Shown: positions 33,067 to 42,120, numbered from the stretch's first letter. The stretch: DNA of 64,000 nucleotides from DTDX01 sp964608455 (GCA_964608455.1 CAZSNM010000005.1:1-64000); one strand, 5' to 3'. Notes: generated from the sequence alone by a model not told the origin. Made by a program: numbers and translations.

Positions 33067-35412
33067 TTATTCCCTTCTTTTTCTAATTAATCTCGGTAAA
33101 AGTGTTGGATCAGGAATAATATTTTCTTTCCATCCCTTCTCCTTTAAAAATTCTAAAACTTCATCTTTCATAGTTATCGGTATGTCGGCAACTGTTCTAA
33201 CGAATAGATGAAGATCATTAGGTAATGTTCCATATATTTTTTTATGCAAATCTATATAATGGGTAAGCTTTATTGCTCGCCCCTTTGTTGTATCATTTGG
33301 TCTCATGCAAAGCTTTGGAATCATAACTATCGCTTCTTCTTTACTTTCAGCTGAATAAAACAAATGTTCTGGAACTGGTCCAACATAAACTTTTTCTCCA
33401 GTTCTAGCATCATAAACATACCAATCTTCTTGATTTTCTTTTTTTCCTAAAAGCATTCTTCTATATTTAAATCCATGAGGGCCGACTATAACTGGTATTC
33501 CCAGCCTCCAAAATCCGCTGGCTATTGAAGCAGCTTTTTGAGACATTGCTCCCCAACCTACTCCAACAGCTCCAACTCTATTTAAAATATAATCAGCTAT
33601 TTCCTCATAGTTTCCACGAAGTCTTCGTTTAGCAAATATGCTTGCTATTTTTATAGCTGCTCCAGCTATATGAGAATTTGAAACACATGAACCAACATTG
33701 CTTACACCTCCAGCATCGAAAACTCCAGGATACATTTCATAAATTGTTTTTCCTTCACCATTTTTGTGCATAGCCATAGACATTGCTGCGCAGCCTGAAG
33801 CAACAATTATATAGTTTCTTTTAGCAAATTCCTCAGCCATTTCAGCAACCTCTTTACCGCTTTTAGGGTAGTTAGCGCATCCAACAAATGCTATAACGCC
33901 TGGAATTTCACCTAAAACTATTGGGCTTCCAACCTGACGAATTTCAACATCTTGAATAGCTCCTCTTCCAACTCTAATTTTAAATTTTTCCTCTTTAAGA
34001 TTTTTCTCTGCAGCAACCTCCATAAAAGAATGAATGGGAAGGTCAATTGGGCAAGCGCTTTCGCATCTACCGCAACCTATGCATAAATCCAGTAAATCAG
34101 CTAAATTTTTTAAATTTCCTTTTGAAGCTTCTGTTAATGCTTCAGGAATGGGCAAATTGTTTGGGCAAGCTCTGGAACATTCAAAACATTTTCTGCATTT
34201 TTTAGCTCCTTCAATAACACCTTGAATATCTGGAATGGCTTTAAATTTAGCTCTTTTAGGTGCAACTAACAAAGCTGTTTTAACAGCAATTTCCCCCACT
34301 TTTTCTGGATCAAGTATTAAAGCACCCGGTATCACACCATTAACTAATTCATTAATTACATTGGTAGGCTGCTCAAAGGTTTTATCAATTAGACCTAAAC
34401 AATTTTTCTCGCTTGTAGCAATTAATGGAGCTTTAATTTTTTGAGCTTCACTTAAGGCATCAGCCCTAATGCATTGTTCATCCACAACAATTACATCTGG
34501 AATTCCAGATCTAATAAATCTTAACTGCCAAGATATTGGTCCGACAATTTTAGCTTTAGGATCATATCTTGAGAGGTCATGCGCTGTACAGCATATTCCA
34601 CAAACTTCAACTTCATTTTTAAGTCCATTATCCTCTAAATAATCAACGATGCTTATAGCTGATGGAACATTATGACCTATAACAAGAATTACTGGTTTAG
34701 AGTTATCAACAACTCCAAAACCTATTTCAGTTAATGGGGCGTCAGGATCAGCTTTAGGAAAGCCATAAGCAGAAATCTGAGCTATATCAGCTACCTCCAT
34801 AGCTGTATGATCAAGCATTCCTGCATGGAAAACCTTTGATTCAAAATCTATGAAACTCCCTTCTTGTCCAGTATGAGTGGCTGAAAGCAACTTTACTATT
34901 TCCCTTTCTACATAATTTAAAACTTCTTCCAAATCTCCTAATGTTTTAGGTCTTATTCCACAAACCAATCTAATAATTGGAGCTTCAACTTCAACGCTTA
35001 CACCTCCAACGTCTATTGGCCATTTTCTACCATATTTCTCTATTAAGTGCTCTACTAAATGTCTAGCATGAGCTGTATGCGTAGCAGCACCAATACAGCA
35101 TGCTAATAAAACTATTCTTGATTGTTGAGCAGGCATTGTTAAACCGCAAGCACCTTTTTTATCCTTTGTTAAATCGCATTTACCCATTGTGCATAAGCAG
35201 CAAACATCGCAAAAAGGCATATAAAAAGGTTTGTATCTTTCAAGAAGCTTTAAATCCCAATTTCTTAAATCTGAAATAGATGGGAAAGGTGTAGGACCAG
35301 TTTCTTCCTCCCAAGCTTCCTCAAGAATTTTCCCAATAGAAATTTCAAAATCTTTTATTTCACCTAAACTTGTTTTTAATTCCCCTATTTTTAGCTTTAA
35401 GGTTTTACTCAT
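33067..35412 (-). CDS. cdhA: CODH/ACS alpha subunit (nickel CO dehydrogenase)
   Basis: A 781-residue CO dehydrogenase catalytic subunit. The N-terminus holds the cluster cysteines 68-89 (CDVCCLCTMGKC...CG), followed by a CCIGAATHTAHARH block with proton-transfer histidines. Two ferredoxin-like motifs, CRKCFECSRACP and CIGCGRCESACP near residues 405 and 445, are specific to the archaeal alpha subunit. C-terminal GCANYP, SGCAA and GSCVSNSH blocks carry C-cluster ligands. It interconverts CO and CO2 and passes electrons to ferredoxin. The length agrees with methanogen CdhA. Confidence 0.96.
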   Translation of the reverse strand: MSKTLKLKIGELKTSLGEIKDFEISIGKILEEAWEEETGPTPFPSISDLRNWDLKLLERYKPFYMPFCDVCCLCTMGKCDLTKDKKGACGLTMPAQQSRIVLLACCIGAATHTAHARHLVEHLIEKYGRKWPIDVGGVSVEVEAPIIRLVCGIRPKTLGDLEEVLNYVEREIVKLLSATHTGQEGSFIDFESKVFHAGMLDHTAMEVADIAQISAYGFPKADPDAPLTEIGFGVVDNSKPVILVIGHNVPSAISIVDYLEDNGLKNEVEVCGICCTAHDLSRYDPKAKIVGPISWQLRFIRSGIPDVIVVDEQCIRADALSEAQKIKAPLIATSEKNCLGLIDKTFEQPTNVINELVNGVIPGALILDPEKVGEIAVKTALLVAPKRAKFKAIPDIQGVIEGAKKCRKCFECSRACPNNLPIPEALTEASKGNLKNLADLLDLCIGCGRCESACPIDLPIHSFMEVAAEKNLKEEKFKIRVGRGAIQDVEIRQVGSPIVLGEIPGVIAFVGCANYPKSGKEVAEMAEEFAKRNYIIVASGCAAMSMAMHKNGEGKTIYEMYPGVFDAGGVSNVGSCVSNSHIAGAAIKIASIFAKRRLRGNYEEIADYILNRVGAVGVGWGAMSQKAASIASGFWRLGIPVIVGPHGFKYRRMLLGKKENQEDWYVYDARTGEKVYVGPVPEHLFYSAESKEEAIVMIPKLCMRPNDTTKGRAIKLTHYIDLHKKIYGTLPNDLHLFVRTVADIPITMKDEVLEFLKEKGWKENIIPDPTLLPRLIRKRRE

Positions 35413-35517
35413 TTTAAATCACTTTTTTTACTTAAATTTAAAAAAAGACAAAAATAAACCTCTTAATTTAATTCTTTGAGTTAATAGAGTTATTCTTAAT
35501 GGTATTTTAAAGATGTT

Positions 35518-37608
35518 TTAGCTTTTTAAACTTTTTTCTAAAACTGGATGATTAACTTTTTTTAGGAAAATTTTTAATTCCTCAATGTTTTTAGCTTCTT
35601 CCTCAGTAGCTATTTTACCATAAAGTTCACTTGGAATAGCATCTTTCACTTTTTCTTTCAGAGCTTTAGGCATCCATACAATTCTATTCCATCCACCATC
35701 AGCTTTCAAAAATTTGCGAGATTTAATATATTCTATTCCTATGCCCAAAAAACCTTCAACTTGTTTTCCTCCACCACAGAATCCAGCCATAGCTGGAAAA
35801 TTCATTCCATTAACAGTTGGTTCTCTAAAACTTCTGTCTACAATTCCTATTCCATCAATTTCAGGAATATAAAAGGCTATTGCTTGAAAACATCCGCAAG
35901 AAGTATGAGGATGACCAAATATACTATGAAGATAAACTTTAGCTATAGAATTATGAGATTTAACTTTAACAGCCTCATTTACACCACTCCATTCCCCTTT
36001 AACAGGATCTATACATTCCCCTTTATTTATTGGAAAGTTTGGTCCTGATGGATCTACACGATAAGATATGCTTGCATCAAGCCAGCTTGTAGCACCGCAT
36101 AAAGATATTCTTTCAGGAGTTATTACACATACATGGGTTGGAGCAAAAGATTGACAAAGTGTACAACCATAAAAACAATCCACATTTTCCTCGGTTAACT
36201 CTTTTATTTTTAAATCTCTCTCCTTATATATTTTTTTGGCTTCATTAATTTTTTCTTCAACAATAGCTGGGTTAGTTAAAATTGTTACTTGAACTTTTTC
36301 TACTAAACGAGGAAAAGTTGAATGGAACATAAAGTATAGGATTTCCCCTAAATGTTTAATCTTTAAATTTTTTTGAGTAGCCTCCTTGCTTATTCTAATC
36401 CATATTTCATCCCTAGAACCTAAATGCATTATTCCTTTAGCTTGATTTAAAAATTTATGAATACGTCTTTCAAAAACAGGTTCTAAAGTTTTCTCAAGTT
36501 TTGAACCTGCTAATTCAACTATTATTCCAAGCGGATAACTTTCCCCTTCCTTCATTTCATTAATTTCTAAACCCTCGACTTTTATTAAACCATCATTAAC
36601 TTCATTCATAGATTTAATTTTAACAAGTTCAAAAGCTAAAGTTTTTCCTCCTCCAAATTCTACAAACATTTCAGGTTTTCTTATTTTTTCACCTTCATAA
36701 ATTGCCCCATACTCTATTGGTAAGGGGGGTTTAACAAATTTTTTTAACTTAATTTTTTTAGCATCGCATCCAGCTTCAATAATTTTTTCATAGCTTGCTT
36801 GATAAATAAATAATGGGAAATCTTTTAGTTCAGGTTGATCAACAATTACAGGTATTCCTAAGCTTGAGAGCCCCACACCTATAGCCAAACCTTTATTATC
36901 AAGTTTTCCAAGCATTATAGCGAAGGTTGGAACCCTATTCTTAATATAACTTTTAATAGCTTCTTTATCTCCAGGTTTAACTCCCCCAAACATTAATGGT
37001 GCTCTAATAATCAAATTTGCAGCATGAACAATTGATGAAAATTCTAATCCTAAAGGAATAATTTTTTCCTCTAAACCAAATTTAATGCCTATTTTCTCTA
37101 TTTGATTTAAAACTAAACCTGAAACTAAACATAAAAGGTTTGTTTCTTGAATATCTTTGAGTAATTCTTCAGCAAGCGATTCTGCTTTAGCTAAACCATA
37201 AATTAAAATTACTCCTGGAATTGTTCCATTAGCTAACTCTAAACTAACTTCTCTAAAAGTTGCATCAGAAATAAAGCGTTTCAATTCTTTATTAAAAGCG
37301 TAATTAATAGCTTCAATAATTTCAAGCCCCATGAGTGAAGCTAAACCAATATTTAAAAGTTTTTCTTCATTTTTACCTTCTTTGCTAATTAAAGATTTAC
37401 ATAAAATTATTGCTCCATTTAAATCTTTCAAAGTTTCAATTTTTTTCCCGAGTAATCCATAAATTAATGGTAAAGAGTATATGGTTTCTGGAAAAGTTAT
37501 TGGAGTGTCTTCCCTTAGTTTTTCTAAGGCTTTTTTTAAATATTCCTCAGATAACTCTATAATTTCTTTAGCTCCAGAAAAAGCTAAGGAAAAGTTATTT
37601 AAACTCAG
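35518..37608 (-). CDS. acsB: Acetyl-CoA synthase, long bacterial-style form
   Basis: A second ACS, about 696 residues if started at the CTG at 37608. Residues 1-300 match the N-terminal CODH-binding and Rossmann part of bacterial AcsB: the extension has FPETIYSLPLIYG where the Moorella enzyme has YPDTAYYLPVIR, and VHAANLIIRAPLMFGGV also corresponds. A-cluster cysteines (CTLCQSFAPTHVC, SLCG) and the distal nickel SCGCFQA are intact. The first TTG is at 37431, but 59 upstream codons are open and homologous, with no ATG, GTG or TTG among them. A GGGGG site at 37618-37622 fits the CTG, or an ATT at 37611. It precedes cdhA by 105 bases. Confidence 0.9.
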   Translation of the reverse strand: MSLNNFSLAFSGAKEIIELSEEYLKKALEKLREDTPITFPETIYSLPLIYGLLGKKIETLKDLNGAIILCKSLISKEGKNEEKLLNIGLASLMGLEIIEAINYAFNKELKRFISDATFREVSLELANGTIPGVILIYGLAKAESLAEELLKDIQETNLLCLVSGLVLNQIEKIGIKFGLEEKIIPLGLEFSSIVHAANLIIRAPLMFGGVKPGDKEAIKSYIKNRVPTFAIMLGKLDNKGLAIGVGLSSLGIPVIVDQPELKDFPLFIYQASYEKIIEAGCDAKKIKLKKFVKPPLPIEYGAIYEGEKIRKPEMFVEFGGGKTLAFELVKIKSMNEVNDGLIKVEGLEINEMKEGESYPLGIIVELAGSKLEKTLEPVFERRIHKFLNQAKGIMHLGSRDEIWIRISKEATQKNLKIKHLGEILYFMFHSTFPRLVEKVQVTILTNPAIVEEKINEAKKIYKERDLKIKELTEENVDCFYGCTLCQSFAPTHVCVITPERISLCGATSWLDASISYRVDPSGPNFPINKGECIDPVKGEWSGVNEAVKVKSHNSIAKVYLHSIFGHPHTSCGCFQAIAFYIPEIDGIGIVDRSFREPTVNGMNFPAMAGFCGGGKQVEGFLGIGIEYIKSRKFLKADGGWNRIVWMPKALKEKVKDAIPSELYGKIATEEEAKNIEELKIFLKKVNHPVLEKSLKS

Positions 37609-37634
37609 AATTTTTAGCCCCCTTTTTTCAAAAC

Positions 37635-37666
37635 ATTTTTATATAATACTTTGTTATATTTAATTT
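37635..37666 (-). promoter_or_regulatory. Promoter of the acsB/cdh operon, divergent from cooT
   Basis: On the minus strand the stretch holds TTAAATATAAC and, closer to the gene, ATTATATAAAAA. The distal box would start transcription near 37634 and keep the GGGGG ribosome site in the leader. The proximal one would start near 37616 and give an almost leaderless message. The plus-strand promoter of cooT must lie in the same 105-base divergent region, so both may be controlled together. Confidence 0.5.
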
Positions 37667-37713
37667 GAATAGCAACATTTTTAAATTTTTCTATCTTTAT
37701 AAGGTGTAGAAAA

Positions 37714-37893
37714 ATGTGTGAATTTAAAGTAATTTTAAATGGAAAAGTTATTTTTGAAGATGTTATATATGCTAAAACTGAGGGAGAAAAAATTATTCTT
37801 AAAAATATTTTAGGCGCCTTAAAAGAGGTTGAAAAATGTAAAATTGTTGAGGTAGATGTTAATTCTGAGCGTTTAACATTATCCTCAATTTAG
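37714..37893 (+). CDS. cooT: CooT-family nickel-binding protein
   Basis: A 59-residue protein beginning MCEFKVILNGKVIFEDV and ending LTLSSI, with a KIVEVDVNSER segment. The short beta-barrel pattern and the absolutely typical N-terminal Met-Cys-Glu match the CooT family, in which the N-terminal cysteine binds nickel in a homodimer. AAGGTG at 37701-37706 is 7 bases upstream of the ATG. It precedes cooC by 12 bases and is divergent from the CODH/ACS operon. It is inferred to deliver nickel for the C- and A-clusters. Confidence 0.85.
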   Translation: MCEFKVILNGKVIFEDVIYAKTEGEKIILKNILGALKEVEKCKIVEVDVNSERLTLSSI

Positions 37894-37905
37894 AGTGATG
37901 TAATA

Positions 37906-38682
37906 TTGAAAATAGCTGTTTCTGGTAAGGGTGGTGTTGGAAAAACCTTTATAACAAGTGTTTTAGCAAGATATTTTCTTAAAAAAGGTTTTAAAGTTTT
38001 AGCTATAGATGCTGATCCATCTCCTAATCTAGGTGTAAATTTAGGTTTAACTTTTAATGAAGTGAAAAATATAACACCTATATCGGAAAATTTTGATTTG
38101 ATAAAAAGCAAAACCGACTCTGGAGTCCCAGGTGTATACAAGTTAACTTTTGAAGTTGAAGATGTAATTAAAAATTACTCAATAGTTACTCCAAGTGGAG
38201 TAAACCTGATTATTATGGGAATTGTTAAATCAGCTGAATCGGGATGCACTTGCCCAGCAAATGCCTTTATTAAATCATTGCTTAAACATTTGCTTAGCAA
38301 AAAAGATGAAATAGTAATTATGGATATGGAAGCGGGAACAGAACATCTTGGAAGGGGAACAGCCAAATATGTGGATTTAATGCTTATAGTTTCTGATTCA
38401 AGTTTAAAATCATTAGAGATAGCATTTAAAATTTATGAATTAGCAGTTAACATGGGTTTAAAACGAATATTTCTTGTTGGAAATAAGATCTTAAATAAAA
38501 GGGATGAAGAAACCATATTAAGCTTTTCCTTTAAAAATGGATTAAACGTTATTGGGTTTATTCCATATGATTATAAAATAGTTGAAGCTGATTTACATGG
38601 AGAATATTCATATGTATTTCAATCAAAAAGCATTTATGCTATAGAGGATATTGGAGAAAAAATATTAAATATGAAAAATTAA
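37906..38682 (+). CDS. cooC: CooC-family nickel-insertion ATPase
   Basis: A 258-residue MinD/ArsA-type ATPase. The deviant Walker A is SGKGGVGKT at residues 6-14, with switch region AIDADPSPNLG near residue 34. The GCTCPAN motif near residue 106 gives the CxC pair used for nickel binding by CooC dimers. It loads nickel into CO dehydrogenase. The start is a TTG at 37906 shortly after cooT. Together with cooT and the divergent cdh operon it forms a complete enzyme and maturation locus. Confidence 0.93.
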   Translation: MKIAVSGKGGVGKTFITSVLARYFLKKGFKVLAIDADPSPNLGVNLGLTFNEVKNITPISENFDLIKSKTDSGVPGVYKLTFEVEDVIKNYSIVTPSGVNLIIMGIVKSAESGCTCPANAFIKSLLKHLLSKKDEIVIMDMEAGTEHLGRGTAKYVDLMLIVSDSSLKSLEIAFKIYELAVNMGLKRIFLVGNKILNKRDEETILSFSFKNGLNVIGFIPYDYKIVEADLHGEYSYVFQSKSIYAIEDIGEKILNMKN

Positions 38683-38703
38683 ATTGAAAAAAATTAAAAA
38701 TTT

Positions 38704-39579
38704 TTATTTTTTAGCTTGAGAAATAACATAATCAGCTATTTCGCTTGCTATATCAATTTTAGTTGTTGTTTGTAATCCTCTCCATCCAGGTTGAGAATTA
38801 ACCTCATTAATAAATAGGCCTTTATCGCTTTCAAGTAAATCTACCCCAGCTATTTCGCAACCTAAAACTTTAGCTGATTTTACAGCTAATTCTTCAGCTT
38901 CCTTAGAAATTTTTGTTTTCACTGGTTTAGCACCTAAACTTACATTTGTTTTCCAAGTTGAAGCGACCCTATGCATAGCAGCAACAACTCTTCCATCAAT
39001 AACAAATGCCCTTAAATCTTTCAATCCATGAGGTATATATTCTTGAACATAAATAACATGCTTAAAAAATCTTAATGTTCTAAAGCTTCTTTCAGCTATA
39101 TCAAAGTTAGATATTCTAGCGATTCCAATACCTCTTGAGCCAAAAACTGGTTTTACAACGATATCTTTAAATTTCTTAAAGCTTAATAAAGCTTCTTTAA
39201 TATTTTCTGTAACGATTGTTTTTGGTATTGGTATTCCAGCATCTTCAAGCAAAGCTAAAGTATAATATTTATCAACAGCCTTTTCTATGGCTGAAGGCTT
39301 ATTTATAACATTTAAACCTTTTGAATAAAGTCTATGAAGCGTGTTAACTTGAAAAATTATTTCTTCAAGTGATCCTCTACCCATAGGTCTAACAAGCAAT
39401 GCTGAAAGCTCTTTAATCGGATTTATTCCTTTAACTATGAAAGGGGGTTGAAAACCAACTTGAGCCTTTAATTGGTTAAAGTTAAAAAAGAAGGGGGATA
39501 CCCCTTTCTTTTTAAAGGCTTTTCCTAACCTAGCTGAGCACCAAGCTTTTTCATTTCTAGTTAAAATCCCTATTTTCAC
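38704..39579 (-). CDS. RimK-type ATP-grasp ligase (MptN/CofF/LysX-like)
   Basis: A 291-residue ATP-grasp ligase. Typical blocks are VINKPSAIEKAVDKYYTLALL, DIVVKPVFGSRGIGIARI and the metal-binding end GLFINEVNSQPGWRGLQ. Family members attach glutamate to tetrahydromethanopterin (MptN), F420 (CofF), LysW or ribosomal protein S6. A methanopterin ligase would suit an organism with a Wood-Ljungdahl pathway, but sequence alone does not decide. The GTG at 39579 is chosen because it forms a GTGA overlap with the stop of the PRC-barrel gene; a longer frame from 39603 also exists. Confidence 0.83.
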   Translation of the reverse strand: MKIGILTRNEKAWCSARLGKAFKKKGVSPFFFNFNQLKAQVGFQPPFIVKGINPIKELSALLVRPMGRGSLEEIIFQVNTLHRLYSKGLNVINKPSAIEKAVDKYYTLALLEDAGIPIPKTIVTENIKEALLSFKKFKDIVVKPVFGSRGIGIARISNFDIAERSFRTLRFFKHVIYVQEYIPHGLKDLRAFVIDGRVVAAMHRVASTWKTNVSLGAKPVKTKISKEAEELAVKSAKVLGCEIAGVDLLESDKGLFINEVNSQPGWRGLQTTTKIDIASEIADYVISQAKK

Positions 39580-39950
39580 TCTTGTTTCACTTGAAAACCA
39601 CATCTAGGGCAAAACTTTGCTTTAGAAGGAATTTTAGATTTGCAATTGGGGCATTCAATTGTTAAAGGTGGGGGAGGAGGAGTTGGAATTGGACGTAAGG
39701 ATGGTGTTGAAGGTTTTTGAAGTTCAATTTCCTTATTTAATAATACAACATCTCCAATAGATTTGATGCTTGACCATTCAATTTTAGATTCGCTACCATC
39801 CCTCATTGAAACAAGAAGAGAAACAATCCCTTCAGGAATAGAAATAATTAATTCTTTAACATTTCCAACTAGGGTTCCATTTACATCTATAACTTGTTTT
39901 CCCTCAAACTCTCTGGAGGAAATGCTTGTTTTTTCATTTTTTTTACTCAT
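39576..39950 (-). CDS. PRC-barrel plus zinc-ribbon protein
   Basis: A 124-residue protein with an N-terminal PRC-barrel (FEGKQVIDVNGTLVGNVKEL...), a proline-rich linker of about 20 residues and a C-terminal zinc ribbon (CPNCKSKIP...FCPRCG). PRC-barrels act as adaptor domains in RNA metabolism, division and metabolic control. The zinc ribbon suggests a binding partner. Its stop overlaps the start of the ATP-grasp ligase by 4 bases, so the protein may be a substrate or partner of that ligase. This is inference from coupling. Confidence 0.82.
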   Translation of the reverse strand: MSKKNEKTSISSREFEGKQVIDVNGTLVGNVKELIISIPEGIVSLLVSMRDGSESKIEWSSIKSIGDVVLLNKEIELQKPSTPSLRPIPTPPPPPLTIECPNCKSKIPSKAKFCPRCGFQVKQE

Positions 39951-40125
39951 TAGAGTTTACCTCTAAAAGCTTTCATTAAAATATAATTTCTATGGTTTAA
40001 AGATAAAAACTTTTAAACTCGACTTATTTTTAATTAAAGTTTTAACCATAAATCCATAAATAAGTTTTTTCGATTTTATAAGGAAGAAGGAAATAAAATG
40101 TTTAAGAAAGAAGGGGATTAAAATT

Positions 40126-40692
40126 ATGCGTGCTAAACCAACATTTTTAGGTTTGGCAATTCTTCTTTTGGGTATTTTACTTATTTCCTTAAGCTATAGA
40201 ACTTATATGGTTGAAGTTAAAAAAATTAAAAAGGAACCTTTAATTGAAAAATCTAAATTTATAGTTGGAGACTTTAAAGTTTTGCAAAAATATTTAACAA
40301 GCGGCTATTCAATAGTTTGCTATGGTAAAGTTTACATCCCTGAAACTGGAAATTTAAGCGATATAAATTTTTATATTATGGATGAAGAAAATTATGGTAA
40401 ATGGTTTAAGGGGAAAAATGCTGAAGCGCTTTTAGAAAAAAAGAAAGTAACAATTTTAAATGTTTCAATACCAATAACAAGCAATGGCACATATTATTTT
40501 ATTTTTGATAATACATATGCTGAACTTTATAAAAAAGAGGTAGAATTTGAAGCTTATAAACAATATGAAGTAATTGAAACTGAACCTACTCAAATGAAAA
40601 CATTAATTAATTTAGGTTTACCATTAACTTTCATAGGGCTTATAATAATGATTTATGGAATATTAAAAAAACCTGAAATAACTTGGATGTAA
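40126..40692 (+). CDS. Bitopic membrane protein with extracytoplasmic domain
   Basis: A 188-residue protein with one hydrophobic helix at each end (about residues 8-28 and 163-183) and a polar region between, which would lie on one side of the membrane. The central part has beta-rich patterns (GDFKVLQKYL, YSIVCYGKVY, GTYYFIFDNTYAEL). No family is recognised. It begins with an ATG after AAGGGG. Neighbours are HtpX downstream on the opposite strand and the PRC protein gene upstream on the opposite strand. A cell-surface or envelope role is possible. Confidence 0.7.
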   Translation: MRAKPTFLGLAILLLGILLISLSYRTYMVEVKKIKKEPLIEKSKFIVGDFKVLQKYLTSGYSIVCYGKVYIPETGNLSDINFYIMDEENYGKWFKGKNAEALLEKKKVTILNVSIPITSNGTYYFIFDNTYAELYKKEVEFEAYKQYEVIETEPTQMKTLINLGLPLTFIGLIIMIYGILKKPEITWM

Positions 40693-40701
40693 AAAATGGT
40701 T

Positions 40702-41670
40702 TTAACGATAGTTTTGCAAAGCTCTTAAACGCTTTACAATATTTGGATGGGTTGAAAAAAGCTCGATTATTCTATCTGCTAAGGTTATTTTTCTTTGCAA
40801 TAATTGCTGAACTAAATCTTTTTCTCTTCCAAAGTATTTATACAAAGTTTTAGCTTCTTCTTCAGCTTTTTCAGGATCAGCTATAAGCAATGCTTTAAAA
40901 CTATTTAAACGATTTGCATAAAACTTATAGTAACGCCCTATTCGCATTTGACTTGTTGAAAAAACTATTTTAGCTAAGGCTCTTGACAATTTTTCAGCTC
41001 CATTCGGAATTGCTGTAGCACTTAATTGATCAGCATAGTATTCTCTTAACCTACTTAAACCAAGAACTAAAAGCGTAAGAATCCAATAAGCAGCTATTGA
41101 AATTAAACCTATTAAAGGCGCTAAAGAGTTCCCCCCTTCCCTACTATCCCTTCTGTAACTTGAAAACATTAAGCTATAACCTATATAATAGAATAATGCT
41201 GGTAAAAGCGAAGCAATCATCATTATTTGTACATCCCTATGCTTTAAATGACCAAGTTCATGTCCAATAACAGCTTCAACTTCATCTTCATCAAGTTGAT
41301 TTAATAATCCTGAGGTTACAGCAATCCTTGAACCGGCTATTGGAGAGCCATAAGCAAAAGCATTTGGAATAGGAATTTCAGCAAGCATTAATTGAGGGGT
41401 TTTAAGGTTGATTTTTCGGCATAATGCTTCTACAGCAGCATGCAATCTTGGATTTTCCTGTTTAGAAAGTTTTCTAACCCTATAAATGGTGTCAATCAAA
41501 TAAGGTGCAAAAAGCCATTGAACCAAATTAAAAAGCACAACTAAGCTTGCTAAAAGGATTACATTAAAAACTCCAAGTAAGGTTAGTATTATGGTCAATA
41601 TTAAAGTTGATACTCCAATGATTAAAGCTAAAGTACCTATCATGGAAAGCCTTAGCTTCAATAAGCTCAT
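40702..41670 (-). CDS. htpX: HtpX-type M48 membrane metalloprotease
   Basis: A 322-residue M48 metallopeptidase. Two N-terminal membrane helices (about 8-52) are followed by AYGSPIAGSRIAVTSGLL and the zinc motif HELGHLKHRD near residue 138, then two more helices and the EYYADQLSA zinc-ligand segment. The family handles misfolded membrane proteins. Its length exceeds the E. coli enzyme slightly. It converges with the membrane protein gene upstream in the window and shares no operon. Confidence 0.93.
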   Translation of the reverse strand: MSLLKLRLSMIGTLALIIGVSTLILTIILTLLGVFNVILLASLVVLFNLVQWLFAPYLIDTIYRVRKLSKQENPRLHAAVEALCRKINLKTPQLMLAEIPIPNAFAYGSPIAGSRIAVTSGLLNQLDEDEVEAVIGHELGHLKHRDVQIMMIASLLPALFYYIGYSLMFSSYRRDSREGGNSLAPLIGLISIAAYWILTLLVLGLSRLREYYADQLSATAIPNGAEKLSRALAKIVFSTSQMRIGRYYKFYANRLNSFKALLIADPEKAEEEAKTLYKYFGREKDLVQQLLQRKITLADRIIELFSTHPNIVKRLRALQNYR

Positions 41671-41829
41671 TTCAAGTCACCCAATAAAAAATCTACTAAT
41701 GCCTAAATAAAAATCTTATCTCTTTTAAATAAAAGCGTTAAATAAGGTTTATTAATTTAAAAAGCGAAAGTTTTAAAGCTTTTAGTGAAATATAAAATGG
41801 AGTATACAGGAAAAGTATAAGGGATTAAA

Positions 41830-42075
41830 ATGAGCAATATTAGCAAAAAAACAATAATTGTAGATGAAAACTTATCAAAAATTATTGGTGTAGATGCTGG
41901 AACATTGATTAGTTATAGTGAATTAGCAAAAGGAATACATGAATATATAAAAACTCATAATCTAAAAAAGAAGTCTGAAAAAACAGAAAAAAGAAAGTTT
42001 AAGTTTTGCTTTAAGTGTGGAGCTCAAATACCTGAAAAAGCAATATATTGCGATCAATGCGGAGCAAAACAATAG
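41830..42075 (+). CDS. SWIB-like domain plus zinc ribbon protein
   Basis: An 81-residue protein. The first half resembles part of a SWIB/MDM2 fold (VDENLSKIIGVDAGTLISYS, then a helix GIHEYIKTHNLKK), where the SWIB consensus ends in a YIK-x-(H/N)-x-L segment. The second half is a zinc ribbon with CFKCG and CDQCG. SWIB domains are known from eukaryotic chromatin remodellers and chlamydial proteins, and archaeal examples are less described. A regulatory or DNA-linked role is possible. It lies 45 bases upstream of the HMG-CoA synthase gene on the same strand. Confidence 0.72.
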   Translation: MSNISKKTIIVDENLSKIIGVDAGTLISYSELAKGIHEYIKTHNLKKKSEKTEKRKFKFCFKCGAQIPEKAIYCDQCGAKQ

Positions 42076-42120
42076 AGAAATAAATATTAAAAATGGAATA
42101 AGAGAAATGGAGGTTACTTA

